NCBI GenBank assembly: GCA_904501985.1
Contig: CAJGCT010000059.1
Coordinates: 1-6,685, forward strand
Direction: 5' to 3'
DNA: 6,685 nt
From: an uncultured Clostridia bacterium
GTDB taxonomy: Bacteria > Bacillota > Clostridia > Oscillospirales > CAG-272
The notes under the pieces were generated by a model. The model did not search any database and had not been told where the DNA came from. It saw only the letters and a list, made by a program, of their open reading frames with translations. A program made the position numbers and the translations under genes. Within the stretch, counting starts at the first letter, position 1. Every line of letters starts with the position of its first letter. Below, in pieces: positions 1 to 5,901 of the stretch.

Positions 1-434
1 AGAGCAACACGCTGCTTCTGACCGCCGGAGAGAGCCTTCGGCTTTCTGTCGAGAAGGTGTGTGATGTCGAGGATTCTTGCTGCTTCCTCAACCTTTCTCT
101 TGATCTCTTCCTTGGGAGTCTTACGGAGCTTAAGACCGAATGCCATGTTGTCGAACACAGACATATGAGGATACAGAGCGTAGTTCTGGAACACCATCGC
201 AATATCTCTGTCCTTCGGTGCTACGTCGTTAACCAGCTTATCGCCGATGAAAAGCTCACCCTCGGTGATCTCTTCAAGACCTGCGATCATACGAAGTGTG
301 GTGGACTTACCGCATCCGGAAGGTCCAACGAAGATGATAAATTCCTTGTCCTTGATTTCAAGGCAGAAGTCGGATACAGCGGTAACGCCGCCGGGATACT
401 TCTTGTAAATGTGTTTAAGGGAAAGACTTGCCAT
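1..434 (-). CDS. ugpC: Carbohydrate ABC transporter ATPase, MsmX/UgpC/MalK type (partial, 3' end outside window)
   Basis: This is the ATP-hydrolysing subunit of CUT1-type sugar importers; it sits on the cytoplasmic face and powers a permease pair fed by a lipoprotein binding protein. The 144 visible residues begin MASLSLKHIYKKYPGG and contain Walker A GPSGCGKST (residues 37-45), the Q-loop in VFQNYALYPHM (Gln83) and the ABC signature LSGGQKQR (135-142). Walker B, the H-loop and the regulatory C-terminal domain lie beyond the window edge; family members are usually about 370 residues. The start is the ATG at 434-432, preceded by AGGAGG (445-450) at 10 nt spacing. Lysine is encoded by AAG 15 times and AAA once, a bias not seen in trmB here (8 AAG, 7 AAA), which suggests high expression. 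Family assignment is secure. The sugar specificity and the exact name (msmX, ugpC, malK) cannot be told from sequence, and such ATPases often serve several importers. Confidence 0.95.
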   Translation of the reverse strand, partial: MASLSLKHIYKKYPGGVTAVSDFCLEIKDKEFIIFVGPSGCGKSTTLRMIAGLEEITEGELFIGDKLVNDVAPKDRDIAMVFQNYALYPHMSVFDNMAFGLKLRKTPKEEIKRKVEEAARILDITHLLDRKPKALSGGQKQRVA

Positions 435-512
435 TTTTAATTTTCCTCCTAAGTATTTTATAGAACGGCACCTGTGGTGTCGATATCTAAGCAGTCTACT
501 TCAACGTATAAT

Positions 513-521
513 ATTGTATCA
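513..521 (-). promoter_or_regulatory. Possible extended -10 promoter for the ATPase gene
   Basis: Read on the minus strand the sequence is TGATACAAT: a TG-N extension plus TACAAT (5 of 6 to TATAAT), about 80 nt upstream of the ATPase start codon. No good -35 hexamer lies at 16-18 nt (the candidates are TACCAT or similar), so the call rests on the extended -10 alone. Confidence 0.35.
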
Positions 522-635
522 AATCTGCGCAAAAAATGGTAGAGCTCTTTTCCCCAAATTTTCATATTATTATTTGTTGCAGATGCACAATTAAATGCCG
601 TTTTTTATTGATTTCGACCACTTTAAATTTTAATG

Positions 636-655
636 TTTTTTAATTTATTAAAAAA
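636..655. repeat. AT-only inverted repeat, 9-bp arms
   Basis: TTTTTTAAT (636-644) is followed by two T and then its exact reverse complement ATTAAAAAA (647-655). It lies about 90 nt beyond the stop of the DUF4097-like gene and upstream of the ATPase gene. It has no G or C pairs, so it would be a weak RNA hairpin. It could act as a poor terminator for minus-strand transcripts, as an AT-rich promoter-upstream tract, or be simple composition. Confidence 0.5.
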
Positions 656-741
656 TCCATCTTCCGAGCAACCCCGAAACGCAGTAAAAAGCAGCCGTTT
701 TTAGGGTAAGTTTACCAATTTTATATAGAAGCAAAGGCGCA

Positions 742-1650
742 TCAGCCTCGCGGAACCATGGTAACTATGTTTATGTCACCCTCACCGATGTCTATATCTA
801 TAATGTTGTCGGTGGGAATATCACTGCTTTCAAAATATCCGCCGTGCTTCACACCGTCAAGAGTGATATTGCCGATGCTCGAAAAGAGTGCCAGCTTTGT
901 GAGTCCTACACTTCCGTAGCTGTTGTAGTTAAAATCGCCCTTCCCGATTTTCGCTTCCACGGTATCAAACATCGCCTCGGCGGTGACTGTTCCTTTTTCA
1001 ACCTTCACAGCCAGCTTTGAAATATCGCATTTCGATATATCCGCATTGCCGTTGCCAACGGTGACATTCAGTGCGGACTTTGTATCAATTCCAGACACGC
1101 TGAGATTACCCTCGCCGATGGAAATATTATAATCAGCAGGAGCATCACAGTTTTTGAGTGTAACATTTCCGCTCTGAATCTGACAATCAACTATCTTAAC
1201 GGGATTTGCTCCGCTTATATATATATTTACCGTTTTGGGAAGGCTTCTCATATTCAGATAACCTACAAAACTGCGAAGTCCTCTGAAATTCATTGCAAGA
1301 TTCGCTATATTTGACAGATCAGACAGGTCGGTATTATTTTTTATGGAAAGTATGCGGTTAGAGCTTGAAAATTCGTACATTCCCTCGGGAAAGTTTACAA
1401 GCTCCACATATGCCTTTTCCGCACCGCCGATTATATTCACATCGGCTTCTTTTACATTTACGGTTATTCTTCCGATACTGTCTTTGCCGTATTCGTAGCT
1501 GTATATATATCCTCCGGCTTCCTCGGATATTTCATCGGTAAGTACAATCCCCTCAGAGGCGGCAAGCTGCTTTGCAACACCTGCGGTCGCAAATCCGCCT
1601 ATAACCAAAAATACGGACACTATAAGAAAAATTACGGATGTTGGCTTCAA
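742..1650 (-). CDS. Membrane-anchored beta-repeat protein, DUF4097-like
   Basis: The 302-residue protein starts with a short basic head and one hydrophobic segment (about residues 6-26), then a long extracytoplasmic region rich in short beta strands. Near-repeats of the form [IV]-x-x-G-[DN]-x-x-[IV] recur: IGEGNLSVSG (178-187), VGNGNADIS (198-206), VEKGTVTAEA (217-226), IGKGDFNYN (235-243) and IGEGDINIV (288-296). This is the pattern of DUF4097/adhesin-like right-handed beta-helix proteins found in Firmicutes beside HAAS-domain membrane proteins. The start is TTG at 1650-1648; it overlaps the TGA of the upstream gene as TTGA and is preceded by AAAGGAG (1662-1668) at 11 nt, so translation is probably coupled. 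Its molecular role is unknown. Family assignment rests on fold-like repeats and gene context, not on a search, so the exact domain name is less sure than the gene itself. Confidence 0.8.
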   Translation of the reverse strand: MKPTSVIFLIVSVFLVIGGFATAGVAKQLAASEGIVLTDEISEEAGGYIYSYEYGKDSIGRITVNVKEADVNIIGGAEKAYVELVNFPEGMYEFSSSNRILSIKNNTDLSDLSNIANLAMNFRGLRSFVGYLNMRSLPKTVNIYISGANPVKIVDCQIQSGNVTLKNCDAPADYNISIGEGNLSVSGIDTKSALNVTVGNGNADISKCDISKLAVKVEKGTVTAEAMFDTVEAKIGKGDFNYNSYGSVGLTKLALFSSIGNITLDGVKHGGYFESSDIPTDNIIDIDIGEGDINIVTMVPRG

Positions 1651-2540
1651 AGCTTGACACTCTCCTTTCTTAAGAAATTAAACAGACACTTAAGCCGGGC
1701 AAGTACATAAAGGAATAACTTCCACCAAAGCTTCATGACAAGCGGTATCAGTCTGACAGCAAAATTGTAAATAAGTATTCCCGCGAACATGACTATGCCC
1801 ACAGCAATAACTCCGATACCGATCTCATAAAGTCCTATCGGTACAGATACAAACAGTTGAATTACACCGTACACAATGCCAACAAGGGACACAGCCGCAC
1901 CGCAGGCAACAAGAGCTGTAAGCAATCCCACAGCTGCGGCAAGCAGACCCGCAAGTCCCAGCCACACTGCCGCAAAAGCACCGACTACAGCCAAAAACAG
2001 CGGCAAAGTTATAGGAAGGCTTATTCCGAAAAGTATCCAGAACATCCTGCTGTTTGGAATTTCCTCCTCTGCGGTGTAGTCAGGAAGCCGCACAGGCTCG
2101 TTTGCATATTCAGCATTGGCATCCTCAAAATCAAGCTGCTCAAGCTCCTCTGCCGGAATAATTGCCGAAGCAAGCTCAGGCTCCGCAAGCTCATACTCCT
2201 CGGACATGACGGTGATCTCACCGATATCCGTAGTTACGGTAGGCTCGGCATCGATCTCCGGCTCTTCCTGCATAACATCCTCAATTTTAATTGTATCTAC
2301 AGTCATTGTGCGCTCTGCAAGACGGTTGATCTCATCATATCGGTCGGATATCTGAGATGCTATATTGTCTGCAATTGATTCAATATTGTCAAGTGCGCCG
2401 TCTGTGCCTATAGAATCGTTGACCATACGGTCATAGAATTGGTCAAAGCGCTCTATATAAGGACGGATATCCGTCTCGGATATATTCCGCTCATACAGTG
2501 CCGCGGTAAGCTTATCAAGAAAACTTTGCTTGTCTGTCAT
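1647..2540 (-). CDS. HAAS-domain (DUF1700-like) multi-pass membrane protein
   Basis: The protein has 297 residues from the chosen start. Residues about 1-75 form a helical, charged N-terminal domain beginning MTDKQSFLDKLTAALYERNI, which resembles the HAAS (helical, associated with signalling) domain. A strongly acidic linker follows (about 85-160), then a very hydrophobic Ala/Gly/Leu/Val-rich region (about 166-265) with three or four membrane spans, and a short basic amphipathic tail. Proteins of this build usually sit between a PadR-type regulator and a DUF4097 protein; here the DUF4097-like gene follows with a TTGA overlap, but no PadR gene is adjacent. An in-frame ATG at 2564 would add MMEEEDRP, but those codons cover the only good ribosome binding site (GGAGG, 2555-2559), so ATG 2540-2538 is preferred, with a rather long spacing of 14 nt. 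It is likely an envelope-stress or signalling accessory protein; its ligand and function are unknown. Confidence 0.8.
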   Translation of the reverse strand: MTDKQSFLDKLTAALYERNISETDIRPYIERFDQFYDRMVNDSIGTDGALDNIESIADNIASQISDRYDEINRLAERTMTVDTIKIEDVMQEEPEIDAEPTVTTDIGEITVMSEEYELAEPELASAIIPAEELEQLDFEDANAEYANEPVRLPDYTAEEEIPNSRMFWILFGISLPITLPLFLAVVGAFAAVWLGLAGLLAAAVGLLTALVACGAAVSLVGIVYGVIQLFVSVPIGLYEIGIGVIAVGIVMFAGILIYNFAVRLIPLVMKLWWKLFLYVLARLKCLFNFLRKESVKL

Positions 2541-2554
2541 CGGTCTGTCTTCTT

Positions 2555-2559
2555 CCTCC
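2555..2559 (-). promoter_or_regulatory. Ribosome binding site deciding the HAAS gene start
   Basis: GGAGG on the minus strand lies 14 nt upstream of ATG 2540-2538. The two upstream in-frame ATGs at 2564 and 2561 have no Shine-Dalgarno sequence in front of them, and translation from them would run through this site, so the downstream ATG is the better start. Confidence 0.6.
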
Positions 2560-2644
2560 ATCATTATTAAATCTCACACAGGAGCTGTCCCATGCAAAAA
2601 AACGTAAATTTTTTCAAAACAGTATATCTTTTATAATAAATCCG

Positions 2645-2653
2645 TGGTATAAT
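2645..2653 (+). promoter_or_regulatory. Extended -10 promoter for trmB
   Basis: TGGTATAAT gives a perfect -10 hexamer (2648-2653) with the TG-N extension, 77 nt before the chosen trmB ATG. At 17 nt spacing the -35 position reads TATCTT, which is poor, so the promoter would depend on the extended -10. Transcription should start near 2660 and may continue into the lipoprotein gene at 3464. A second TATAAT at 2632-2637 has no TG extension and no -35. Confidence 0.65.
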
Positions 2654-2730
2654 ATAAGATATCGCATACTTAAGCGGTGCAAAATCATATGCACAATACT
2701 ATTTTACCAAAAAAGGGAGCAAAATGCAAT

Positions 2731-3387
2731 ATGAGAATGAGAAAAAAAAAGCATGGAGCCGAAAGAATTAACGCATGTTCCGACATAATTATCCAAAATA
2801 CGACAATTAACACTGATAATGTAAATAAAATCTTCGGTTGTGATGCCACACGTCCCCTGTGGCTTGAGATAGGATGCGGAAAGGGCGGATTCGTAAGTGC
2901 CCTGGCCGCAAGGCATCCTGACGTCAATATAATTGCCCTTGAGCGCATTGCGGATGTTGCTATGCTGGCAATGGAAAAATGCAAGGCGGCAGAGCTTCCA
3001 AATGTAAGATTTATAGTGGGCGATGTGTCAAAGCTGTGGGATATCTTTGAAAATGGCACAATTGACCGAATCTACCTTAATTTTTCCGACCCATGGCCAA
3101 AGGCGGGGCACGCAAAGCGCCGTCTGACTCACAGACGCTTTCTTGAACAGTACCGCCGTATTCTGAAGCCCGACGGAGCTATCTTTTTTAAGACCGACAA
3201 CCGCGGACTCTTTGATTTTTCGCTTGAAGAATTCCGTGACTGCGGTTTCCGCCTTGAAAATCTCACATACGATCTCCACGCCAGCGAATGGGCAGAGGAT
3301 AATATCATGACGGAATATGAGAAAAACTTCTCGGAGAAAGGGTTCTCCATAAACCGCGTGGAGGCATGGCTTGACGCGGAAAAATAA
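2731..3387 (+). CDS. trmB: tRNA (guanine-N7)-methyltransferase TrmB
   Basis: TrmB is a cytoplasmic enzyme that uses S-adenosylmethionine to methylate N7 of G46 in the variable loop of tRNAs. The 218-residue product has a size normal for Firmicute TrmB. It opens with the typical MRMRKKK, carries SAM-binding motif I LEIGCGKGGF (45-54), the family block DPWPKAGHAKRR with its surrounding region (about 120-131), FKTDNRGLFDFSLEEF, and near the C-terminus the diagnostic TEYEKNFSEKG. The frame is open upstream to a GTG at 2677 and an ATG at 2689, but ATG 2731 is chosen because the conserved N-terminus begins there and GGGAG (2715-2719) lies 11 nt ahead. It is divergent from the HAAS pair, and the next gene follows 76 nt downstream on the same strand with no clear promoter or strong terminator between them. 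Confidence 0.96.
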   Translation: MRMRKKKHGAERINACSDIIIQNTTINTDNVNKIFGCDATRPLWLEIGCGKGGFVSALAARHPDVNIIALERIADVAMLAMEKCKAAELPNVRFIVGDVSKLWDIFENGTIDRIYLNFSDPWPKAGHAKRRLTHRRFLEQYRRILKPDGAIFFKTDNRGLFDFSLEEFRDCGFRLENLTYDLHASEWAEDNIMTEYEKNFSEKGFSINRVEAWLDAEK

Positions 3388-3463
3388 TACATATCCGCTT
3401 TACGAATTTTGACGTTTAAAGTTAACGTTTTGTTCCAAAAAATAATAATTCGGAGAAAATTCG

Positions 3464-4969
3464 ATGAACAAAAAGTTTTTGCGCACCATAGGTGCTGTCA
3501 CACTGATCTCTGTAATGCTTTCATCGGCGTCATCCTGCGGACTGATCGTCTTTAACAGTAATGCTGACATTACATCCGACACACTTAGCGAAACCGGAGA
3601 GACAACTGTGACACCGCCTGTAAGTGGTACCCCCAATGACACATCATCCGTGCAAAGCACGGAAATTCCCGACCCGGAAATTGTCATCAGAGAACGCCTG
3701 TCTGCATTACCTCAGCGTGATATGAGCGAAGTCTCGGTAATCATCGCCGCTGCTGATAATTCCCCTCTCTTTCCGGATAGTACAGATACACCGGATGCAG
3801 TGTCCCGACAGGACAGCAAACGGGCGGTTGAGGAAAAATACAACACATCCGTTATAGAGATAGGCACCTCGCCCGAAGCACTGTTTGAAGCGGCACGTGA
3901 GGCGTACAATTCAGATATGTATTATGCTGATCTTCTGGTAATACCTCAGTCGATGCTTGGAGAATATTTCGCCGAGGGAATGCTTGCAAATCTCCGCAGT
4001 CTTCCATATGTAAACCTTGATGCTCCGTACTACAATTCAAGCGTAACCTCTGCATCTATAGCAGGAAACGGAATATACGCCGTATCGGGAGCCGCAAGCT
4101 TCAATCCCGATTATCTGAGCTGTGTATACTTCAACCGCGGAATTGTAAAACAGTTTGTGGGAGAAGATCTCTACGCTCTTGTAAATGAGGGAAAATGGAC
4201 TTGGGATAAGTTTGCTGAATTTGCCAAAACCGTAGACTCGGTTGGAAGCCTACACGGTCACGGTTCAACCTTTGAGCTTTACGACTATATTGATGTCGCC
4301 GCATCCTCGCAGGGTATTTCCTACATCAGCAATACCGAAGGTGTTGTTCCCACCGTGACTTATCTCGCAACACCCACCTCATCCAATGCCAAGGCTGTTG
4401 TTAACAAACTGCGTTCTCTCCTGTATTCGGACGGTTCATTTGTTAAAACCAATGGAACCGCACTCCGCGATATTTTTACCGGAGATACGCTGATGTTCAT
4501 GACAGACGGACTGTATGCGGCGGAACTGATATCAGACAGCGATGCTGATTGGGGAATACTTCCGCTTCCGAAGTTTGACGAAGCACAAAAGGAGTACATC
4601 TCTCCCATGATGGACGACTCCCCTGTGTTCTGCGTGCTTAAAAACACGCCGAAATATGAAACCTCGGGACTGATTCTCGAAGCACTAAATCTGGCATCCT
4701 ATGAGTATGTTACAGAGTCCTATATAAACAGGCATATAGACTATGTTCTGCGCGATGACGGTTCTATCCATATGCTTGAGCTTATATGCGGCACAGCATG
4801 GACAGATTTCGCCCATATGTACTCTTCTGGCATTTCAAATCTTGAATCTGCAACATACGGAGCGATGTACAAAGCTGTAACAACGCGCTCCACCATTGAT
4901 TCGCTGTACAAAAATCTAAAAAATGCCGCCAATCGCGCGGTTGCCGCAAAAATCAAGGTATACAACTAA
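3464..4969 (+). CDS. Extracellular solute-binding lipoprotein, family 1 (sugar type)
   Basis: This 501-residue protein has a lipoprotein signal: basic MNKKFLR, a hydrophobic core (about 8-22) and a lipobox-like ASSC ending at Cys25, which would be lipidated at the outer face of the membrane. Residues about 26-75 form a Ser/Thr/Pro/Asp-rich tether. The rest resembles type-1 sugar-binding proteins of ABC importers: a stretch with ADLLVIPQSMLGEYF, a cleft-type segment YAVSGAASFNPDYLSCVYFNR, and the very characteristic EGKWTWDKFAEFAKTV helix. The start is ATG 3464, with GGAGA at 3452-3456 (7 nt spacing). No permease or ATPase gene is adjacent, so this is an orphan binding protein within the window; the MsmX-type ATPase at 1-434 is on the other strand but could energise its importer. 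The ligand cannot be read from sequence; an oligosaccharide is a family-based guess. The lipobox has Ala rather than Leu at -3, which is acceptable but not ideal. Confidence 0.88.
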   Translation: MNKKFLRTIGAVTLISVMLSSASSCGLIVFNSNADITSDTLSETGETTVTPPVSGTPNDTSSVQSTEIPDPEIVIRERLSALPQRDMSEVSVIIAAADNSPLFPDSTDTPDAVSRQDSKRAVEEKYNTSVIEIGTSPEALFEAAREAYNSDMYYADLLVIPQSMLGEYFAEGMLANLRSLPYVNLDAPYYNSSVTSASIAGNGIYAVSGAASFNPDYLSCVYFNRGIVKQFVGEDLYALVNEGKWTWDKFAEFAKTVDSVGSLHGHGSTFELYDYIDVAASSQGISYISNTEGVVPTVTYLATPTSSNAKAVVNKLRSLLYSDGSFVKTNGTALRDIFTGDTLMFMTDGLYAAELISDSDADWGILPLPKFDEAQKEYISPMMDDSPVFCVLKNTPKYETSGLILEALNLASYEYVTESYINRHIDYVLRDDGSIHMLELICGTAWTDFAHMYSSGISNLESATYGAMYKAVTTRSTIDSLYKNLKNAANRAVAAKIKVYN

Positions 4970-5007
4970 TAGAATATATAGTTTTATGCTATATTTCAGC
5001 AAAATAC

Positions 5008-5071
5008 ATCAAGTAGGCGAAATTAATCGACCTCTCACACCACCGTACGTGCCGTTCGGCATACGGCGGTT
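5008..5071 (-). ncRNA. Group II (IIC-like) intron relic: domains V and VI only
   Basis: Read on the minus strand, 5070-5039 folds as intron domain V: a 9-bp lower stem (ACCGCCGTA with TACGGTGGT, one G-U pair), a two-base CG bulge on the 3' side, a 4-bp upper stem (TGCC/GGCA) and the tetraloop GAAC. The lower stem holds a CGC catalytic triad, as known in group IIC introns. The following bases form domain VI: GAGAGG pairs with CCT-A-CTT, leaving a single bulged A seven bases before the likely intron end at 5008 (…TTGAT), which is the expected branch-point geometry. Domains I-IV and any reverse transcriptase are absent: only about 40 bases separate domain V from a terminator hairpin upstream, and no GTGCG-type 5' intron start is seen. 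It is therefore a non-splicing remnant. Naming IIC rests on the triad and on the neighbouring hairpin; the fold was worked out by eye. Confidence 0.82.
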
Positions 5072-5113
5072 CAATTCAAAATTAAATATGTGCTGCCTTT
5101 TGGTAGTAGTCCG

Positions 5114-5162
5114 AAATGGGGCTGCTGCAAATACAGGAAAAGTATTTGCAGCAGCCCCATTT
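5114..5162. terminator. Bidirectional terminator hairpin with 21-bp perfect stem
   Basis: Bases 5114-5134 and 5142-5162 are exact reverse complements around a 7-base loop (5135-5141). The stem contains a GC-rich GGGGCTGCTGC block closed by AAAT/ATTT. It lies between convergent genes, 144 nt past the stop of the plus-strand lipoprotein gene and only 3 nt past the stop of the minus-strand membrane protein gene (5166). The plus strand continues ATTTATTTTAG, a reasonable U-rich tail. On the minus strand only CATTT remains before CGGACTACT, apparently because intron-related sequence begins there. Confidence 0.85.
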
Positions 5163-5165
5163 ATT

Positions 5166-5753
5166 TTAGTGACTTGTCTTAACAACTTCAACGTCCGACT
5201 TGTAATATTTTATTACCTTCAGCGTCTTTTCGGTGGCTTCAAAGAACACTGCGCGGGAAGCTCCGCTCTCATCCTTAAATACGGCATAATAGATGTCGGG
5301 ATTATCCATTGAAGAAACACCGCATATACGGTCCTTTTCATCAAATGCATCTGCCTTTGCCTTGTTTTCACCTCTGTACGGAGCGACAGAATCCATGGCG
5401 CTTATACGCACACGGCAAAGCTCACGCATATTTTTTGAGCCGTACACCTGAGTCAGCCTAAATTCACCGTCAAGTATATAGTATTCATATTCGATCGACA
5501 CAAATCTCCATGTGAAAAATACAAGTATCCATGTAAGTACAGGAAGAAGCGCAATGATCGGCAGGATATTCATTGTAGCAAAAAACACAAAAAATGCCAG
5601 CGCAAACACTATGTAGCCCGTAATCATAAGAATGCGCGAAAGTCTGTATTTACCTTCCGGCTTCTTTTTAACACCGTAGTTTACAAAAGTGCTTGCCGCA
5701 TTATCTCCCATGTCAGCAGAGCGAACATATTTCTCAAGCTTTTTCTTTGACAT
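5166..5753 (-). CDS. Two-TM membrane protein of unknown function (possibly DUF6106-like)
   Basis: I do not recognise a named function. The 195-residue protein has a basic and polar N-terminal part (1-40), two hydrophobic spans (about 41-60 and 63-83) separated by a short turn, and a C-terminal cytoplasmic-looking domain that starts SIEYEYYILDGEF (86-98) and is rich in beta strands and charge, reminiscent of small PH-like membrane-associated domains. The arrangement resembles Clostridia proteins filed as DUF6106, but that is from memory. The frame is open to a TTG or GTG-like start at 5819, yet a strong sigma-A promoter (-10 at 5791-5796) lies inside that extension, so the messenger starts downstream of it. 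ATG 5753-5751 is therefore chosen, with GGGGGAAG (5759-5766) 5 nt ahead. The stop is followed at once by the terminator hairpin, so it is a single-gene transcript, divergent from the HAD gene. Confidence 0.85.
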   Translation of the reverse strand: MSKKKLEKYVRSADMGDNAASTFVNYGVKKKPEGKYRLSRILMITGYIVFALAFFVFFATMNILPIIALLPVLTWILVFFTWRFVSIEYEYYILDGEFRLTQVYGSKNMRELCRVRISAMDSVAPYRGENKAKADAFDEKDRICGVSSMDNPDIYYAVFKDESGASRAVFFEATEKTLKVIKYYKSDVEVVKTSH

Positions 5754-5790
5754 ATAATCTTCCCCCAAGCGATAAAAATTCACTTTGTAC

Positions 5791-5819
5791 ATTGTAACAT
5801 ATATCCGGGTAAAAGTCAA
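5791..5819 (-). promoter_or_regulatory. Sigma-A promoter of the two-TM membrane protein gene
   Basis: On the minus strand TTGACT (5819-5814) and TACAAT (5796-5791) are separated by exactly 17 bases, each 5 of 6 to consensus, and the -10 has a TG-T extension. Expected transcription start is near 5784, leaving a leader of about 30 nt to ATG 5753. This placement rules out the longer upstream starts in the same frame. Confidence 0.85.
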
Positions 5820-5840
5820 TACAATATTTTCCCTTTACTA

Positions 5841-5869
5841 TTTACAAAACGGGAATAAAATGGTATAAT
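5841..5869 (+). promoter_or_regulatory. Sigma-A promoter of the HAD phosphatase gene
   Basis: TTTACA (5841-5846) and a perfect TATAAT (5864-5869) are separated by 17 bases, with TGG before the -10. Transcription should start near 5876, some 26 nt before ATG 5902. The first in-frame alternative start, at 5869, overlaps the -10 and cannot be used from this promoter. Confidence 0.88.
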
Positions 5870-5901
5870 TGATATCAGTAAATTTACAGGGAGTTGAAGA
5901 A

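Larger units (their letters stand above)
435..741. other. Noncoding gap: leader of the ATPase gene and AT-rich inverted repeats
   Basis: This 307-bp stretch separates two minus-strand genes and I see no convincing coding frame in it. From the left it holds the AGGAGG of the ATPase gene (445-450), a small CACC/GGTG inverted repeat (469-472 with 476-479), a possible minus-strand extended -10 (513-521), a very AT-rich tract with a 9-bp inverted repeat (636-655), and a near-palindrome GGTAAGTTTACC (705-716) just after the stop of the upstream gene. No GC-rich hairpin plus U-tract terminator is visible, so how the upstream pair terminates is unclear. Confidence 0.6.

Noticed and set aside
57..440. 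Plus-strand open frame of 127 codons
   Set aside because: It lies fully opposite the ABC ATPase, whose Walker A, Q-loop and signature motifs prove the minus strand is coding.
1857..2378. Plus-strand open frames, including a Ser-rich one at 2116-2355
   Set aside because: They are antisense to the HAAS membrane protein gene; the Ser-rich composition is the reverse of its acidic and Ala-rich codons.
2632..2637. TATAAT as a second trmB promoter
   Set aside because: No TG extension and no -35 hexamer at a usable distance; the one at 2648 is better.
3409..3450. TTGACG near 3409 as a promoter for the lipoprotein gene
   Set aside because: No -10 at 16-18 bp; the AT-rich TAATAA is too far from it and too close to the ribosome binding site.
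4976..4994. ATATAG/CTATAT hairpin after the lipoprotein gene as a terminator
   Set aside because: Only six A/T-rich pairs and no U-tract; the 21-bp hairpin downstream is far stronger.
5009..5191. Minus-strand 60-codon open frame
   Set aside because: It is made of the hairpin and the intron domains; its protein repeats reflect the inverted repeat, not a gene.
4923..5312. Plus-strand open frame bridging the lipoprotein gene end and the convergent gene
   Set aside because: It runs through the terminator hairpin and intron relic in both directions and has no ribosome binding site.
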